Shown here: positions 33,099 through 46,264 of the stretch, piece by piece | Layout: the number at the start of each line of letters is the position of its first letter | Numbering within the stretch: the first letter of the stretch is position 1 | DNA from: Jacaranda mimosifolia | Lineage: Eukaryota; Streptophyta; Magnoliopsida; Lamiales; Bignoniaceae | Assembly: GCA_018894105.1 (NCBI GenBank) | Contig: CM032117.1 | Coordinates: 36,808,501-36,872,500, forward strand | DNA: 64,000 bases | Reading direction: 5' to 3' | Made by a program: the position numbers and the translations under genes | Notes under the pieces: generated by a model | Databases searched by the model: none | What the model saw: the letters and a program-made list of their open reading frames with translations, nothing else | What the model was told of the DNA's origin: nothing

Positions 33099-35182
33099 CG
33101 TTAGAATAATGCCTGCAGCCAATTAGATTTGCGTGTAAACTATTTCACTTGTGATACAATATTGATTGAATGATATTCATTACAAATGATCATCTTCATC
33201 TTATGCTTATATTACTTCACTGGTATTTTGTTGAAGCCCTTAGATCACACAAGACTACAGGACTTGGTCACTTCACTAAGTGGTGATCATGAAACAAGTC
33301 TTACATGGTTGTGATCTTAAATCTTCCAAGTCATAGAATCTTATGAGGTAGGGCATCTAAGATTTGGATAGATTTGCACTAACGATGCATAAATCCAAGG
33401 GCTGAATATTGCTTTATTTCATGAGCGATCCATGTGAGACATGGGTGCTTGTTAGAGAATAAGTTCACTGAAGGCTTGCCCAGAGAATCCACTAGACAGT
33501 TGTAATGGCAAGTCGGTAGTGGCAAGTTCTCCAGCTTACACTAGTGCATATAATTAGTCCTTTGACCTAAGGATCCATGATAACTTTGTGTTTAGGTCCT
33601 CATGCTTAGACTCTTCCTTTACCACTTCGTAAGTCTTTCAGGTTGAGCTTGGGCATGAGCTACGTAGATATAGAGATTTGTGAGATCCAAGATGGGATCC
33701 GATTCCTTGTTATTGTGAAGAGCAAGTGCATCTCCTATGTATTCTATATTGATCGATTCCAAGGAGTCCTTGCGTAAGGTAGTATGATAATTTGGAAAAG
33801 GAGTTTTCCAAAGATGAGGTTATAAATTGGAATCGAAGATTGGGAATAGAAATATAGTATCGAGGCTATTAAGAAGCCGGCAAATATCTTGCCCTGGGTC
33901 TCTTTCAGCCGATAGAGGATGAAAGGACCAAATTTGCATGGTAAGTGTAGTGCTAGAATGGTTCTCCAAGAGCATATTCATTCAGGCAATTAGTTGGGCT
34001 CCATGGGTTGGACATTGGCCATAGAGATTGGGTACTCTTCAATTAATGGAGATTAATTGAATTAAGTCATTGGTTTAAAGGAATTTAAACTAATATGAAT
34101 ATTTTGATATTCTAAAGGTCACAAGAGTTGTGAGCCCATGTCCAATGAATAGTAGAACCTAATGGGTCACACACAAAAGCCAATTGGAAATCCTACTTGA
34201 TAAAGGAAATTTTCTAAAAGTCAGAGAAATTCCATCTTGACCGATTTTAGAGGGAAATTGTTGACACAATTTTTTGTCATGTTGGCTTGATCAATTTAAT
34301 TATCAATTGGTCAAGTTTACTTAAAGAGTTAAATTAACACATTCTAGCTTAAAGAGTTAAGTGAAGGTTGATTAATTAAATTAATATGAAGAATTTATAT
34401 AGAGGGAAATTCAAAATGAAAGAGTTCATTTAGAGTGCAGTTGAATTTATTTGGATGACATTTAATGAGATGAAATAAAGATTCTAAATGAAATTCAATG
34501 CAAGTGAAATATGATTTCACATGCAACTTGCTTGCTTAGGGGTTACCTCATGGGAGGTGTGATGCCAACTAGCATCACACCTTCCTTCCCTCTATATATA
34601 GATATAGAGTAGTCGGCCACTAAGAAGCTAAATTGGCAAAATCTAGATCTAAAACTTAGATTCCATTTTTCCTCCAATTTTGTGATTCCCTCATGTGTTG
34701 AGGCTTCACATTTTTTTCTTCACATCTCCCTCTCATATTTTCAGCCTTTATCCTTGCTATTCTTTCCTTGATTCTCCAGCTAATTTGGGAGAGATTTAGA
34801 TTGTCCATTGATATTTGGATCTTGACATTAGAGACAAAACATTTGGATTGCTTGGCTTTTGGAGATCCACAATTTAGGCAGAAAAATTTGGAGCGTCGTT
34901 TGAAGACCTAGCTGGATTTGTTTTGAGCTTGTGTCCAAATTTAAGCCAATTTTGAGATGATTTGGATAGTAAATTGTTACCGAAAAGCTGCTGCGCCACT
35001 GGAAGATAGTTTTCAAGTATTGAAGAGTTCTTCCTCCTTTCCTTGGATTTTGAGCATTCAAGGTAATCCTTTATTCAAATTTGAATTTGAAGCATGATTA
35101 GATCCTTGGTTTTGAGTGTAGCCCAGTTAATTTAGCTATTTTTGTGCTTTATTATTGGATCCTAGTACTACACTTGACTTCA
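33099..35182 (+). repeat. 3' LTR of the outer element (2084 bp)
   Basis: It starts CGTTAGAATAATGCC (a decayed TGTTGGAATAGTGCC) and ends CACTTGACTTCA before the GAGAG duplication. Relative to the 5' LTR it lacks about 150 bp in the GAGTTAA-type block near 34300-34390. Confidence 0.9.
34555..34601 (+). promoter_or_regulatory. LTR palindrome and TATA box
   Basis: AGGTGTGATGC (34555-34565) and GCATCACACCT (34572-34582) are perfect arms with a 6-bp spacer, followed by CTATATATAG (34592-34601). Confidence 0.65.
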
Positions 35183-35277
35183 GAGAGAGAGGTGGAGAGA
35201 AAGTTTGAGTATATAAACAGAGAGAAAAAATATTTGTATGTAAACTAAACAGAGAGAGAGAGAGAGAGAGAGAGAGT
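35183..35277. repeat. GA-rich tract with (GA)n microsatellite
   Basis: GAGAG-rich DNA continues the tract found left of 16103. A pure AG run of about 14 units lies at 35250-35277. Confidence 0.9.
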
Positions 35278-35290
35278 AAGACTTATGGGG

Positions 35291-38200
35291 GCATTTTGGT
35301 GAAATCAAGTGAGTGGAGTGTAAGCTCTAAATTGAAAATTGAAGTAGGGAGTTAAAACTACGAAGTGGGTAGATGGGGATTGAATCATGAATTGAAAGTA
35401 GGTCTAGGTATACTTAACCCCATGTGTATTATGTAATTTTGACATTTTTTGTCTTTTTCTTCTTCATTTTTTTTTCTATTACGCATATTAATTTTCCAAC
35501 ATTATGTTTAATGAAAGTAAATGAAAAGATAAATTTAATCTATTTAATATATTTGATATTTTTTTTACAAAATGGACAATCAAATAATTTCTAATTGAGC
35601 AAAATTAAATTCAAAGTAATTTTTTTTTGAAGATTATCATGAATTTAGTTTTAATAAACTCCAAAGTACTCAAATTAATTAGAAAATGATAAAAAAAAAT
35701 GAATCAATTTTTTTTTAATGATTTCTTTTGTTTTGTAAAAATAATAAATTTGCATTTCGTTAAGAATGACAATGTTGATTATCGTCAAATAATTCAAAAT
35801 TTTGTTTGGCCAATTAGGTTTCAATAGTAAAAAAAAAAAAAAATTGTCCACACTTCTCATGATGGGACCAAAAAATTATTTTACGAATATTTATATTCCT
35901 ATAACTGAAAATGAAACAAGACCAAATTGTGGGATGTAATAGTGAAAACTTTTTCTAATCATAATATATATTAGTATATAATTTAATTATAAAATCTTAT
36001 ATTTTTCCTAATAACGTATGTACTTTTTAAATTCAAACAAAATAAAATATATTAATTAATTCTTAGAGTATTATTCTTCTCCTTCATAAATTTAAAAATA
36101 AAATTTAGATATATTTAAATATGTAATATTTAAAAATTATTACATAAAAAGATACAAACTTAACATATTTTAAGCTAAGACAATAATATTTAAATTAACT
36201 ATAATAAGTTTAAGAAAATACTTAATTCTTAATAAATTATATATTTAAAAATTAGAAATGCACATCTTCATACAATATTAAATGAATAAAAAAGAAAAAA
36301 CTTAAAATAATAAATGAATATTGACAAAGCATAAAAAATGTTGAGAAAAAAACATCCGAAAAATGAAACAAACAAACAACAAAATAAACAAACAAAAAGG
36401 AAAGAGAAAACAAAGTCATCTTCTTAGCATCTTAGCATGCTCCTCCCTACCACTTTCAAGCAAGAAACCCAAAGATGCTCCAAAATTCTAAAGACCAAGA
36501 AATGATCATGCATCTAAACATGCCTTCCTGCGTGTCTCGTGTTTTAGAGTCAGGAAAGTGGGATTTTATCCCACAAATAATTGCAGGCTAAAACCTCATG
36601 TCCAAGACTCAAGTTTTCAATTCTTAAAGTTTCTGCAGTGGTGAAGTACTGTTATTGCATAGGTCCTATACCTCTTCAAGGCACTAAATCATCAAGTCCT
36701 TTTAATCTCGAAGTCAGAGTTTGATTTCAAGAAAACTTGTAGTATTCTTCTGCAAAGCCAATGAGGACTACACCATGCATCCAAGAATAAGCTTCAAGCC
36801 CTTGGATCATAGATTGAGAAAGAAGAAATGGAGGATTAGTCTTCTTTAGTAGGAGATCTTTTTTCTAATAAATTGTAATCTGGTTTTTTAATTATATAAT
36901 TTTATTTGTCCATTATTTTTCTAGTCTCGCAATTGATTTTTGCAAAGAATGGAAGTTGGTGTAAACAATAGCTTCTCTTAAATAATATTAATCATACTTT
37001 TATAAAGAATATGCGGCGTGAAATTATTAAAAATTCTTTACAATTTTTACTAAACTTAGAATACACATTTCTTTTTTACTTTACAATTTTGGTCAAACCT
37101 AGAATATGCATTTTTTCTTTTACTTTTCTTTCTTATACTTTAAAAATGTAAAAAATTAAGGCAATATTTGGATTCTTTTAGAGTGTTTAGGGAGAATATT
37201 TTATGAGAATATATTTTGAGAATGGTATTAGAGAATGCGTTGAGAATAAAAGTACGTTTGATTATACTTTGAGAAAAAAGATAAATCCTAGTAGATATCT
37301 TTACATGACAATTTTTGTCTGATTAGTGGTGTCATATTAAGTTTTTATATTATTATATATTATTTTTGTAGTGATATAATAATTGAAATATATATATTTT
37401 AGAAGACATATATATATATATAAATATTTTTTTTATTGATTTAATGGTTTGAAATAATTAGAAATTTTTAATATTATTTTGGGATAAATATTTATTTGTA
37501 TTATGAAAATATCTTTGGAGAACGAAAACATTCTAGGGAAACAACTCCAAACATAGCCTAAGGACTCTCCAACATATGAATTTGAAACACACGAAATAGT
37601 TATGCGGCTAAAGAATACTATATATGTAAATATATACAAATAAACATATTACTACTAGTACATAAAAGGCAATCTCTTTAGCTAGAATGCCATTTGAGCC
37701 AGTGGATCCACTCCTAATTTAGTTTCTTCTTTTGCCTTTTGGCCTTTACTCCCTTCTGCCTTTGGCTTTTTTTTGGTTCTTTTATATTCTCTTCCACATG
37801 TTTTCTCATGCATTCGATTTGCGCAGCTAAGGCACTGTTCTGGTTATGCAACTCTTCTTCTTTTTCATTTTAGGTTTTCCTTGATTTCATTTAGGCATAA
37901 AAAGGTTAAAAACACTAGTTTTAAATTTGTTGTGAGGGTTCTCAATTCGAGTTACAAGAGTTTATGTTATGCTTTGTTTTACGAAATAGTAAATATTTCA
38001 TCTATTTTAAGTCTTCATCTTCATCTTTATCTTTTTGGGTCTTCATCTTTATCTATTTTTTAGTTGGATTGTTGTTGGAGCGCTTTGAGTTGTATTGATA
38101 ATGTTCATTATTCTCTCATTGAAATAATTTATTTTTTTAGATTGTGTTGGTAAATTATATGGCAATTGGAATAGAGTAGTTATTAGCTTCTTTTTGTATT

Positions 38201-38884
38201 CGAAAATGATATTAGCAAGCATATTGTCTGGAGTGTAGGAAAAGTTTCTAACTGATTCAGGTCCTCAATTTATGCACTAAATAAATGAGAAAAAAACCCA
38301 CCAGAAGTTCCATTACTCTTATTTCACAATCCAAACATGGAAATTCTCATTTTTTTTAGTAAGCATCAAAGTACAAGCATAATATAGCATATAGATGGGA
38401 ATTCAAAAAACTGCATTCCAGAAGAAAGGTGGTGATATGCTAATTTTTACCATGCAAGGCAATATTTGCATTACAGTCCTATGCGTTTAGTTTGTCAATT
38501 TGTGAATATTGTGTCATTAGAACTGGGAAAGATTTTAGCTTCATGTTAGTGTTTTGTTTCTAAAATCTAGGCACAAAGCAATGTTGAATTTCTTAGTAAA
38601 GGAATCAATGGAAAACTTCTAGAACTTCTTGTTAGATGAATTAATTTAAAATCTAAATTTAAGCACATGATAAAGATAGATGCTCCTTGTGTGGGATAGA
38701 GGATGTGAAAATACATATGAAACCATAAAGAAATACCTTTCCAGTCCACCAATTTTAGGAGCTCAAGTACCTCAGGAAACCATTGACATTGCACATTGTG
38801 GTGTAAGGACAGCAAGTCGATGCTCTTGCCTATGAACCTCATGAAGATGCTGGAGGCAATTAACCTCCATCTCCAAATTGTAAG
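35291..38884. other. Unassigned AT-rich intergenic DNA
   Basis: No coding domain is recognised on either strand. The stretch has many A/T runs, TA-rich patches near 37390-37430 and pyrimidine-rich DNA at 37700-38060. Short open frames (for example 37773-38063) lack any recognisable motif and sit in low-complexity sequence. Confidence 0.4.
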
Positions 38885-39470
38885 TGCTCCTTATTAAGAG
38901 TTTAAACTATCAATAATCTCCTATTTATGAACATAAACTATCTAAATTTCTTCTATTTAAAGTCTTCTCAAAAGTTCCTTGATAAGAGTTTAAACTATCA
39001 ATAATGCTCCTTGATACAAGCATAAACTATCTAAGTCTTTAAGTTGAAGCATCCCTATGTATTCCTTGATAAGAGTGTAAATTATCTATCAAGTCAAACT
39101 CAAGTAGACTCCTTGACATGATTACAAATTGTCAACCAAATTCAATTAGACTCCTATAAAATGTCTTCCCAAGTTAAGTATGCTTCATGACGTACAAGTT
39201 TAAACTGCATGTTACTCCTAGCTCATATGAGTTTAAACTGTGTGCAATACCTACCAATGATAGTGCATGTGAATAACTAATAATCAACTCCACTCAAAGT
39301 ATTTCACGTGGTTAAAATATAGAAATACTTCACCTCGCCCAAATGGTTAAGCTATAGATATTCCTGGCCCTCATGAGTATAAACTATGAAAGGCTTCCCT
39401 TTATAAAAATAAATTATTAAACTATGTGATGACTTGATCCCCTTAATTGGATACGTAGACAGCTTGGGGT
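38885..39470. repeat. Degenerate repeats of CTCCTTGATAAGAGTTTAAACTAT type
   Basis: Variants of this motif occur near 38886, 38970, 39002, 39060 and 39108, with looser forms to about 39400. The block ends with GGATACGTAGACAGCTTGGGG near 39449. Similar GGATACGTAGGCAG sequence is familiar from plant Ty3/gypsy-type LTRs, so this may be an eroded gypsy LTR. That assignment is from memory and is tentative. Confidence 0.5.
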
Positions 39471-40440
39471 CTGTTCTCTAAGTAATGTCTTATCATTAAA
39501 AAAGTTTGGTTTGTTTTTTTCTCAGTTCAATGATATCTTTAGACAAGTTTGGTCTATTCACGAGATAGTCGACATTATTCGTGAGCTTAAGCAAGTTCAT
39601 TTTTTATTGCTTAATTATTGGAGGTATGTAGTGCAATTTTTCATGATTGGCATTAATGTGAAAAGTGAAAGAAATGCTAAACAAATGAATGAAAAAGGAA
39701 GCCCAAAGCAAGTTTTAGGAAAAAAAGAATAACTTAAATTGCATGTGAAGTAAGTAGGTGTTCTTTTATATCAATGATGAAAGTAAAGCAAATAAAAAAA
39801 AAAAAAAACTAAGTAGCTAAGTTTTTGATGTGAATAAATCAAAAGCAACTAGCAAGATTTTTCAAGTAGTGCCTCCATCATCTTTAAAGCCTTGATAATT
39901 TTGTCAATTAAAAATAGAACACTTTCAAGCTTTGAGATTTTCTCTCTTGGTAGCTACTTCTTTCTGAATGATGGACAAGTTTTCTTCAACTTTATGGAGT
40001 GATAAATTTGCTAACTCTTATTTGCTACTCAACACAGCGAGTTGTGTCCTCAACTCTTCTAGCTGCTTGATGATTTGGAGAAATTTAGCCTTCGGACTGT
40101 TTACCTAATTAGCTCACTCACTTTATTGTCTTTCAGCTTCAAAAAGATCTTGTTATGCAAGAAAAAGTTACCTTTTCATGAGGCTTTTGCGTCTACTAAA
40201 TTAAATTCAACTTGACCTTTATGTAGTTGAAAGCATTTTTAAGGAAATATTTCAAAATAACTCCTCAAAAATTATACTTATTAATTTGAGTAGTATCTAC
40301 TCAACTTTAGTCATTATAACTTAGGGACAAAATTCAAATACTTTGGAAGGTTGGAATGGTTATGGTGGAGCTTCTTCGCAACAATGGTAGTATAAAAAAG
40401 GCTCATCATTCCCCCTGGCAACAAAGATGACTTCATCTAA
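39471..40440. other. Unassigned AT-rich stretch
   Basis: No gene is recognised. It may belong to the same eroded large element as the repeat blocks on both sides. Confidence 0.3.
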
Positions 40441-41150
40441 AAAATCTCCATGCTGGCAAGTGTCGGCAATATTGAGCAACTCCGTGTAGAGCAAATGCCT
40501 TCACTATAGAAATCTTCATGTTGACAAGTATAGTCAACAAGCATATCCTTAATAGAGGGGGATGACTTCATCTTAAAATCTCGATGTTAGAAGGTTTCCG
40601 CACAAGGTGAAGGGGATGAATTCAACGTAGGATCTCTATGTTGGCAAGTGTCAGTGATAAGCAACTCCTTGACAAAGGAAATATCTTGATTATAGAAATT
40701 TTCATGCTGGTAGGTGCCGACAATGAGACTCCTTGGTAGATGAGTTAGCTTCATCAACCTCCAAGTTAACATATATTGGCGACAAGCAACTCCTTAGTAT
40801 AGGGGATGACCTCATCATAAAATGAGCATATTGACAAGTGTTGGCAACGAGCATCTCATTAGCATGAGATAAAAATGGTGCATTGATGCTTCGACATAGA
40901 TTATGGGAGAGTTTTATTTTAGATAACCTTTTCTTAGAAGACCTTAAAAGGGTCTCCACGTATCTCGTTGACCTTTTAAACCAAAAGCCATTCTTATTGG
41001 AGATAGATATGCCATCAAAATCCCATCAGAGTGTGGTATATGCCAAGAACAAGTACTTGCAACTCCGTGGTAAAGAAGAAGTGTGTATACCATGCCAAGT
41101 AGCTCCTTCATAGTGGGGAAAACTTCTTCATAGAAACCTCCACATATAGA
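40441..41150. repeat. Degenerate tandem repeat, about 66 bp
   Basis: Units of the type GGCAAGTGTCGGCAA-AGCAACTCCTT-GGGGATGACTTCATC-ATAGAAATCTCCATGTT recur from about 40453 to 40860, with weaker copies to 41150. Short minus-strand frames cross it, but they shift between units, so there is no support for a protein. Confidence 0.6.
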
Positions 41151-41580
41151 CAATACACAGAATCCGTGAAGATCTTATAAAAAGACTGAAAATTAGTCAA
41201 TGGTAGTATTAGAATGTTAGGGAAAGAAACCACAGCTTGAGAAAGCTTGGATGATGTTCTTGTTGTAGAAGTATGTGAAAAGTGAGGCATGAACCACTGA
41301 TAGATCGTAGCTCGACAAAGGGTTTTTATGTGATGGCCTAGCAAGTCCACTGATCATTCTAAATAGTCTGCATGAAAGGGTACTTCACCAAACCTTAGTA
41401 TTGGAGTCCTTTATAGGCATCCATTTGACTTGAGGTGATCACTTGCAAAAGAGAATTCTGTGTGCGTGGCTTCAATGTCGTGGAGCAACAATGTCAACAA
41501 CAAACTTTGGAACAAGGGGAAGCGCTAGAACATGGGTCAATCACTTTCTTAATTGCCTCTTCTGACCACCCTTGGATGTG
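41151..41580. other. Unassigned stretch
   Basis: No gene or clear repeat is visible. It ends at the target site TATAG of the next copia insertion. Confidence 0.3.
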
Positions 41581-41585
41581 TATAG

Positions 41586-43472
41586 TGTTCAAACAGTGCC
41601 CGCAAGCCAATTAGATTGGCATGTATAGCAACTTCATATAACAATCTTGACTAAATGGTATTCAATAAAATGGTCATCTTCAACTTATGCATTTATGATT
41701 TTCTTCACATGCATTTGGTTGAAGCTCTTAAATCATACAAGACAATAGGACTTGGTCACATATATGATGATGATCATGAAGCAAGTCTCTATGGTCATGA
41801 TTTTAAATCTTTCAAGTTATAGAATTCTAGAGATGGGGCATCTAAGATTCATATATACTTGCACTAATATTGTATACTCCAAGGAGTTGGATATTGTCCC
41901 ATTTCATGGGCAATCTATGTTAGAAATGGATGCATGTTGGTGGGTGCTTGTTAAAGAACAAGTTCATTGAAGACAATCTTAGAGAATTCATAAGATAGCT
42001 AAAGTGGTACGTCGGTAGTGGTAAATTCTATAGCTTATAATAGTACATATAATTAGTCTTTTAACTTAAGGTTCCACAGTACCTTGTATATAGGTCCTTT
42101 TGTTTTAATTTTGCTCCGAACACATAGCGGGTCGTCTGGGGCTTACGATGGGCATAAGTCACCTAATCATGCAGGTTAGTGAGTTCCAAGATGGAATCCA
42201 TTTCGCCAGTCTATAGAGAATAGGTTGATTGCCTATGTATTCTAGGGTGATCGATTTCAAGAAATCCTTCCGCAAGGTGGTATGATAATTTGGAAACAGG
42301 ATTTTTTTTGAAGTTGAGGTCATAATAGAGAATCAAACATCAAGAATAAAAATATAGTTATCAAGGCTATTAGGGAACCGGAAAATATCTTGCCCGATGC
42401 CTCTTTTAGGCTCCATAGGCTTGTGCTAGACATCGACTATGGAGATTGGGTACTTTTCAATTAATAGAGATTAATAGATAGAGTGATCAGTTTAGAAGAG
42501 TTTAAATTAATTCAAATATTTTGATATTTAATAAATCACAAAGAGTTGTGAGCCTATGTCTAATTAATTGGTGAACTTAAAGGGTCACACACAAAAGCCT
42601 AAATCACTCTAATTGATTGATGAAGAAATTATATAAAGAAGTTAGATAAGTGGTCAAGTTTGGAAGAGACAAAATTGACTAATTAAGAGTTGGTCACAAA
42701 GGCTTGATTAATTTAATTGTTAAATTAATCAAATTAATTTAAAGAGATAAATTAGATCAATTAAATTAAGAAATTAATTTAATTGGTGCCATGTTTCAAT
42801 TTAATTAGTCAAAGTCAACTTAAGGAGTTAAGTTGATTTAATTAACTTAAAGAGTTAAGTTAATATAATTAAATTAAGTCGTTAATCCAATTAGCAAGAG
42901 AATTTAATTTTGGAGGGAAAATTACAATGGAAGAGTCCATTATAAAATAATGAGTTGGCATTTTAATTTAGGAAATTAAAATCCAACTAAGCATGCTAGT
43001 TGACAATATGTGATGATAGTGTGATGAAAGCTTCCAAGAACATCCAAGTCACACCGTAAATACACCCCAAACCCCACATATGGCTGACCACTCTAAGCAA
43101 ATTTTCCCTCCCAAAGAGGTTACCTCATGTGTTGAGAAAAACCTTTTTTCCTAGATTCTCTCCAACCACACCCTCTCTCTATCTTTCAGCATCCTCACAC
43201 CATCTCCCTTCTTCCTTCTTCTTCTTCATCCATTTTCTAGCATATTGAGTGAGGAACTAGAGTGTATCAAGTTGTGTGGATCAACTTTAGAGGTACAACA
43301 AGTGGAGTGCTAAGTGTTAGTGAACAAGATCCTTCAGTTGAAAACTGTTTTTGGAGGATAAATCTTGATCGTCAACCTTAGTGCTCTTGCATGTTTTTTC
43401 TTCCATTTTTGCCGAGGATTTTTCTTGGGCAAAGGTTGTTGTCCTTGGCAGTCTAAGGTGTGGAGAAGAAGA
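41586..43472 (+). repeat. LTR A (+), head and middle
   Basis: It matches the family LTR from its TG start through the GAGTTAA-type block (about 42700-42880), but it is one of the most diverged copies. The TATA/palindrome region near 43015-43075 is degraded to TAAATACACC. Confidence 0.8.
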
Positions 43473-45650
43473 TGAAGGCAAGTAAGGCACTAGGATCCAA
43501 TAATAAAACTTCAAAAGTTAAATTTAACTGGTGCTTCACAAGCAAACAATGATCTAAACATGCTTACGATTCAAATTTGAATGAAGAGTTACCTTGATTT
43601 GCAAAATCTAAAGGGAAGATGAAGAACTCTTTTTCAATCCAAAAACTATTGAACATTGGTGAAGTGGATTTGGAGCAACTTTGCCCGATCCAAAAGCCTC
43701 CAAAAACTCTAGAAAATTTCTAGTAGCCTCTCAACTCTTTGGAGAACCTATTATGAAAGTTTCAAATCAAAACTCCTTTTGGATCTCCTGGAATAAAATT
43801 TCCAAGCTACTGCTCTGAATGGTGGATCGCTAAAGGCATAGCAATCCTATTGTCTTGCCTCTATTAATATGATCCACACGCCAATGCTATTTCTTATTTC
43901 TCCTCAATATTAGCTGGAGATAAAGAGGAGAAAATGAGAGTTAGATGGCCGATTTTGAGGTTGGAGAAGAAGAGGGAAGTGAATCTTCAACTAATGAGGC
44001 AATACTTGAAGGAGGGAGACAAAGTGAGAATCTGATTCTTCACATGGATTTCAATGATGCCGCCCATCCTCACATTTATATCTATATATAAAGGGAGGAT
44101 GGTGTGATGCCAAGGTGGAATCGCACCTTACTCAAGGTAGGGGACCGCACACTTGCGCAAGTTGGCAAATTCAAATCAAATTTAAATTTTGTGTGCATTT
44201 CAATTACATTTGGAATCTAATTTCAAATTAATTAAAATGCACACCAAATGAACCTTTCATTTAAACTTTCCCTCCATAATAGATTCCTCACATTAATTAA
44301 ATTAAACACTTTAATTTAATTAATTAATTAATTAATTCTTTGACTTAACTCTTAAGTCAATTAGCTTAACTCTTTAAGCTAAAAATTGTTAACTTAACTC
44401 TTTGAGTTGACCAATTGATGGTCATGTGGCACCAAATAATTAACTCCTTAATTATTAATCTAATTTAAATCCTTAAATTAGTTGATTAATTTAACAATTA
44501 AATTAATCAAGCCAAAGTTGACCTCAATTTTCAATCACTCCTTAAAATTGGTCACTTGGAGTGAATTTCCTAACACTTAGAAAAATTCCTCCATCAATTA
44601 GAAAATTCAATTAGCTTTTATGTGTGACCCGATAGGTTCTACCATTCATTGGACATGGGCTCACAACTCGTTGTGACATTTGAATATTATATATTCATTT
44701 TAATTTAAACTCCTTTAAACTAATTGACTCAATTCAATTAATCTCCATGGCCGATGTCCAACCTCAAACCTATGGAGCCCAACTAATTGGCCGAAATGAA
44801 TGCTTTTGGAGAATCATTATAGCTCTACGCATACCATGCAAATACGATCCTTCCTTCTCTTATCTCCCAAAAGAGGCCTAGGGCAAGATATTTGCCAGCT
44901 CCACAATACTCGATACTATATTTCTATTCTTAAAGTTTGATTCCACTTTATAACCTCATCTTTGGAAAACTCTTTTTTCAAATTTTCATACCACCTTGGG
45001 CAAGGATTTCTTGGAATCAATCATTATAAAATTCATAGGAGATGCACTTGCTCTTCACAAAGATGAAGAGTTGAATTTCGTCTTGGATCTCACAAACCTC
45101 CATGTTTAAGTAGCTCATGCCTAATCACCACCTGAACGGCCCGCTAGGTGACCAGGGAGGAGTCAAAGCATGAAGACCTAAACACCAGGTTACCATGGAT
45201 CTTCAGGTCAAAGGGCTAATTATATACACTAACGTAAGCTGGAGAATTCGTCACTCGAACTTGCCACTTCGGCTATTTAGTGGATTCTTTAGACAGGCCT
45301 TCAGTGCCTTATTCTCTAACAAGAACCTACTAACATGCATCCATATCTCATATGGGATTGCTCATGGAATGGAGTAATATCCAACCCTTGGATTTATGCA
45401 TTGTTAGTGTAAATCTATCCGGATCTTAGATGCCCTATCTCATAGGATCCTATGACTTGGAAGATTAAAGATCACGGCCGTGTAAGACTTATTTCATTAT
45501 CACCATCCAGTACATGACCAAGTCTCGTAGTCTTGTGTGATCTAAGGGCTTCAACCAAATGCCAGTGAAGTAATAATGAGCATAAGATGAAGATGACTAT
45601 ATAAAGAATATCATTCAATCAAGACTGTATCACAAGTGAAATAGTCTACA
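43473..45650 (-). repeat. LTR in minus orientation, nearly full length
   Basis: It begins TGAAGGCAAGTAAGGCACT on the + strand, which aligns base for base with the complement of the LTR end. It runs to ACAAGTGAAATAGTCTAC near 45648, where about 45 bp of LTR head are missing. A TATA-like block (44078-44091), the palindrome region and the AT-rich block (44290-44500) are present. Confidence 0.8.
44101..44128 (-). promoter_or_regulatory. LTR palindrome, partly eroded
   Basis: The arm GGTGTGATGC (44101-44110) faces GAATCGCACCT (44118-44128), with two mismatches to a perfect inverted repeat. The TATA block lies at 44078-44091, downstream on the minus strand. Confidence 0.5.
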
Positions 45651-45654
45651 ACAC

Positions 45655-46264
45655 CAATCAAATTTTTCTTTCTAAAGAGGTTACCTCATGTGTTGAGAAA
45701 AACCTTTTTTCCTAGATTCTCTCCAATCACACCCTCTCTATCTTTCAGCATCCTCATACAATTCCCTTTTTCTTTCTTCTTCATCATCCATTTTCTAGCA
45801 TATTGAGTAAGGAACTAGAGTGTTTCAAGTTATGTGGATCAACTTTAGAGGCACAACAAGTGGAGTGGTAAGTGTTGGTGAACAAGATCCTTCAATTGAA
45901 GACCTTTTTTGGAGGATAAATCTTGACCGGCAGCCTTAGTGCTCTTACATGTTTTGTTCTTCCATTTTTGCCTCAATTTGGAGGAGTTTCCTTGGGCAAA
46001 GGTTGTTTTCCTTGGTGGTCTAAGGTGTGGAGAAAAAGATCATAGACAAAAGAGAGGTTGATCCATCATAAAAGATGTTCTAGTGAGAAAACATCTTTTA
46101 TGATATTGTGATATTTACCTTGATTCAAGTGTTTCTTTCAAGGTAATTTCTCTTGATCTAAATCCTTAATTAAGGCATAAATAAGATCATTGGATTGTGA
46201 TATTCAAGTTTAATTTTGCTTTAATTTTGAATTATTTTGGATCCTTGCAATATTACTTTCTTCA
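45655..46264 (+). repeat. LTR B (+), tail only
   Basis: It repeats LTR A from 43105 to 43470 and then continues to the LTR end near GGATCCTTGCAATATTACTTTC. No primer site follows. The TATAG target repeat begins at once. Confidence 0.75.
46065..46104. other. Perfect 15-bp hairpin in LTR B
   Basis: ATCATAAAAGATGTT (46065-46079) and AACATCTTTTATGAT (46090-46104) are exact complements around a 10-base loop. I do not see an equivalent in the other LTR tails, so it may be a small insertion or a local inversion. Confidence 0.7.

Larger units (their letters stand above)
16103..35182 (+). mobile_element. Complete but dead Ty1/copia element hosting a nested copy
   Basis: The + strand element is bounded by a 5-bp duplication GAGAG (16098-16102 and 35183-35187). 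In order it has a 5' LTR, primer-binding site, leader, gag-pol, polypurine tract and 3' LTR. The leader is interrupted by an antisense copy of the same family at 18571-27624. Without that insert and one GATTT duplication the element would be about 10.0 kb. Its long LTRs (2232 and 2084 bp) are a striking family trait. I do not assign a copia lineage. All coding regions are frameshifted. Confidence 0.9.
41586..46264 (+). mobile_element. Collapsed copia element containing an antisense LTR
   Basis: The outer ends are a + strand LTR head (TGTTCAAACAGTGCCC) and a + strand LTR tail (ending TTACTTTCTTCA). They are flanked by identical 5-bp repeats TATAG at 41581-41585 and 46265-46269, so both ends come from one integration event. 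Between them is a minus-strand LTR. The last 0.37 kb before that LTR (43105-43470) is repeated after it (45660-46030). A parsimonious reading is insertion of an antisense element into the 5' LTR, followed by a deletion that removed the internal region and most of the 3' LTR. Confidence 0.75.

Noticed and set aside
37773..38063. 96-codon frame as a host gene
   Set aside because: Ser/Leu/Phe-rich composition from pyrimidine-rich DNA, no domain, no gene context.
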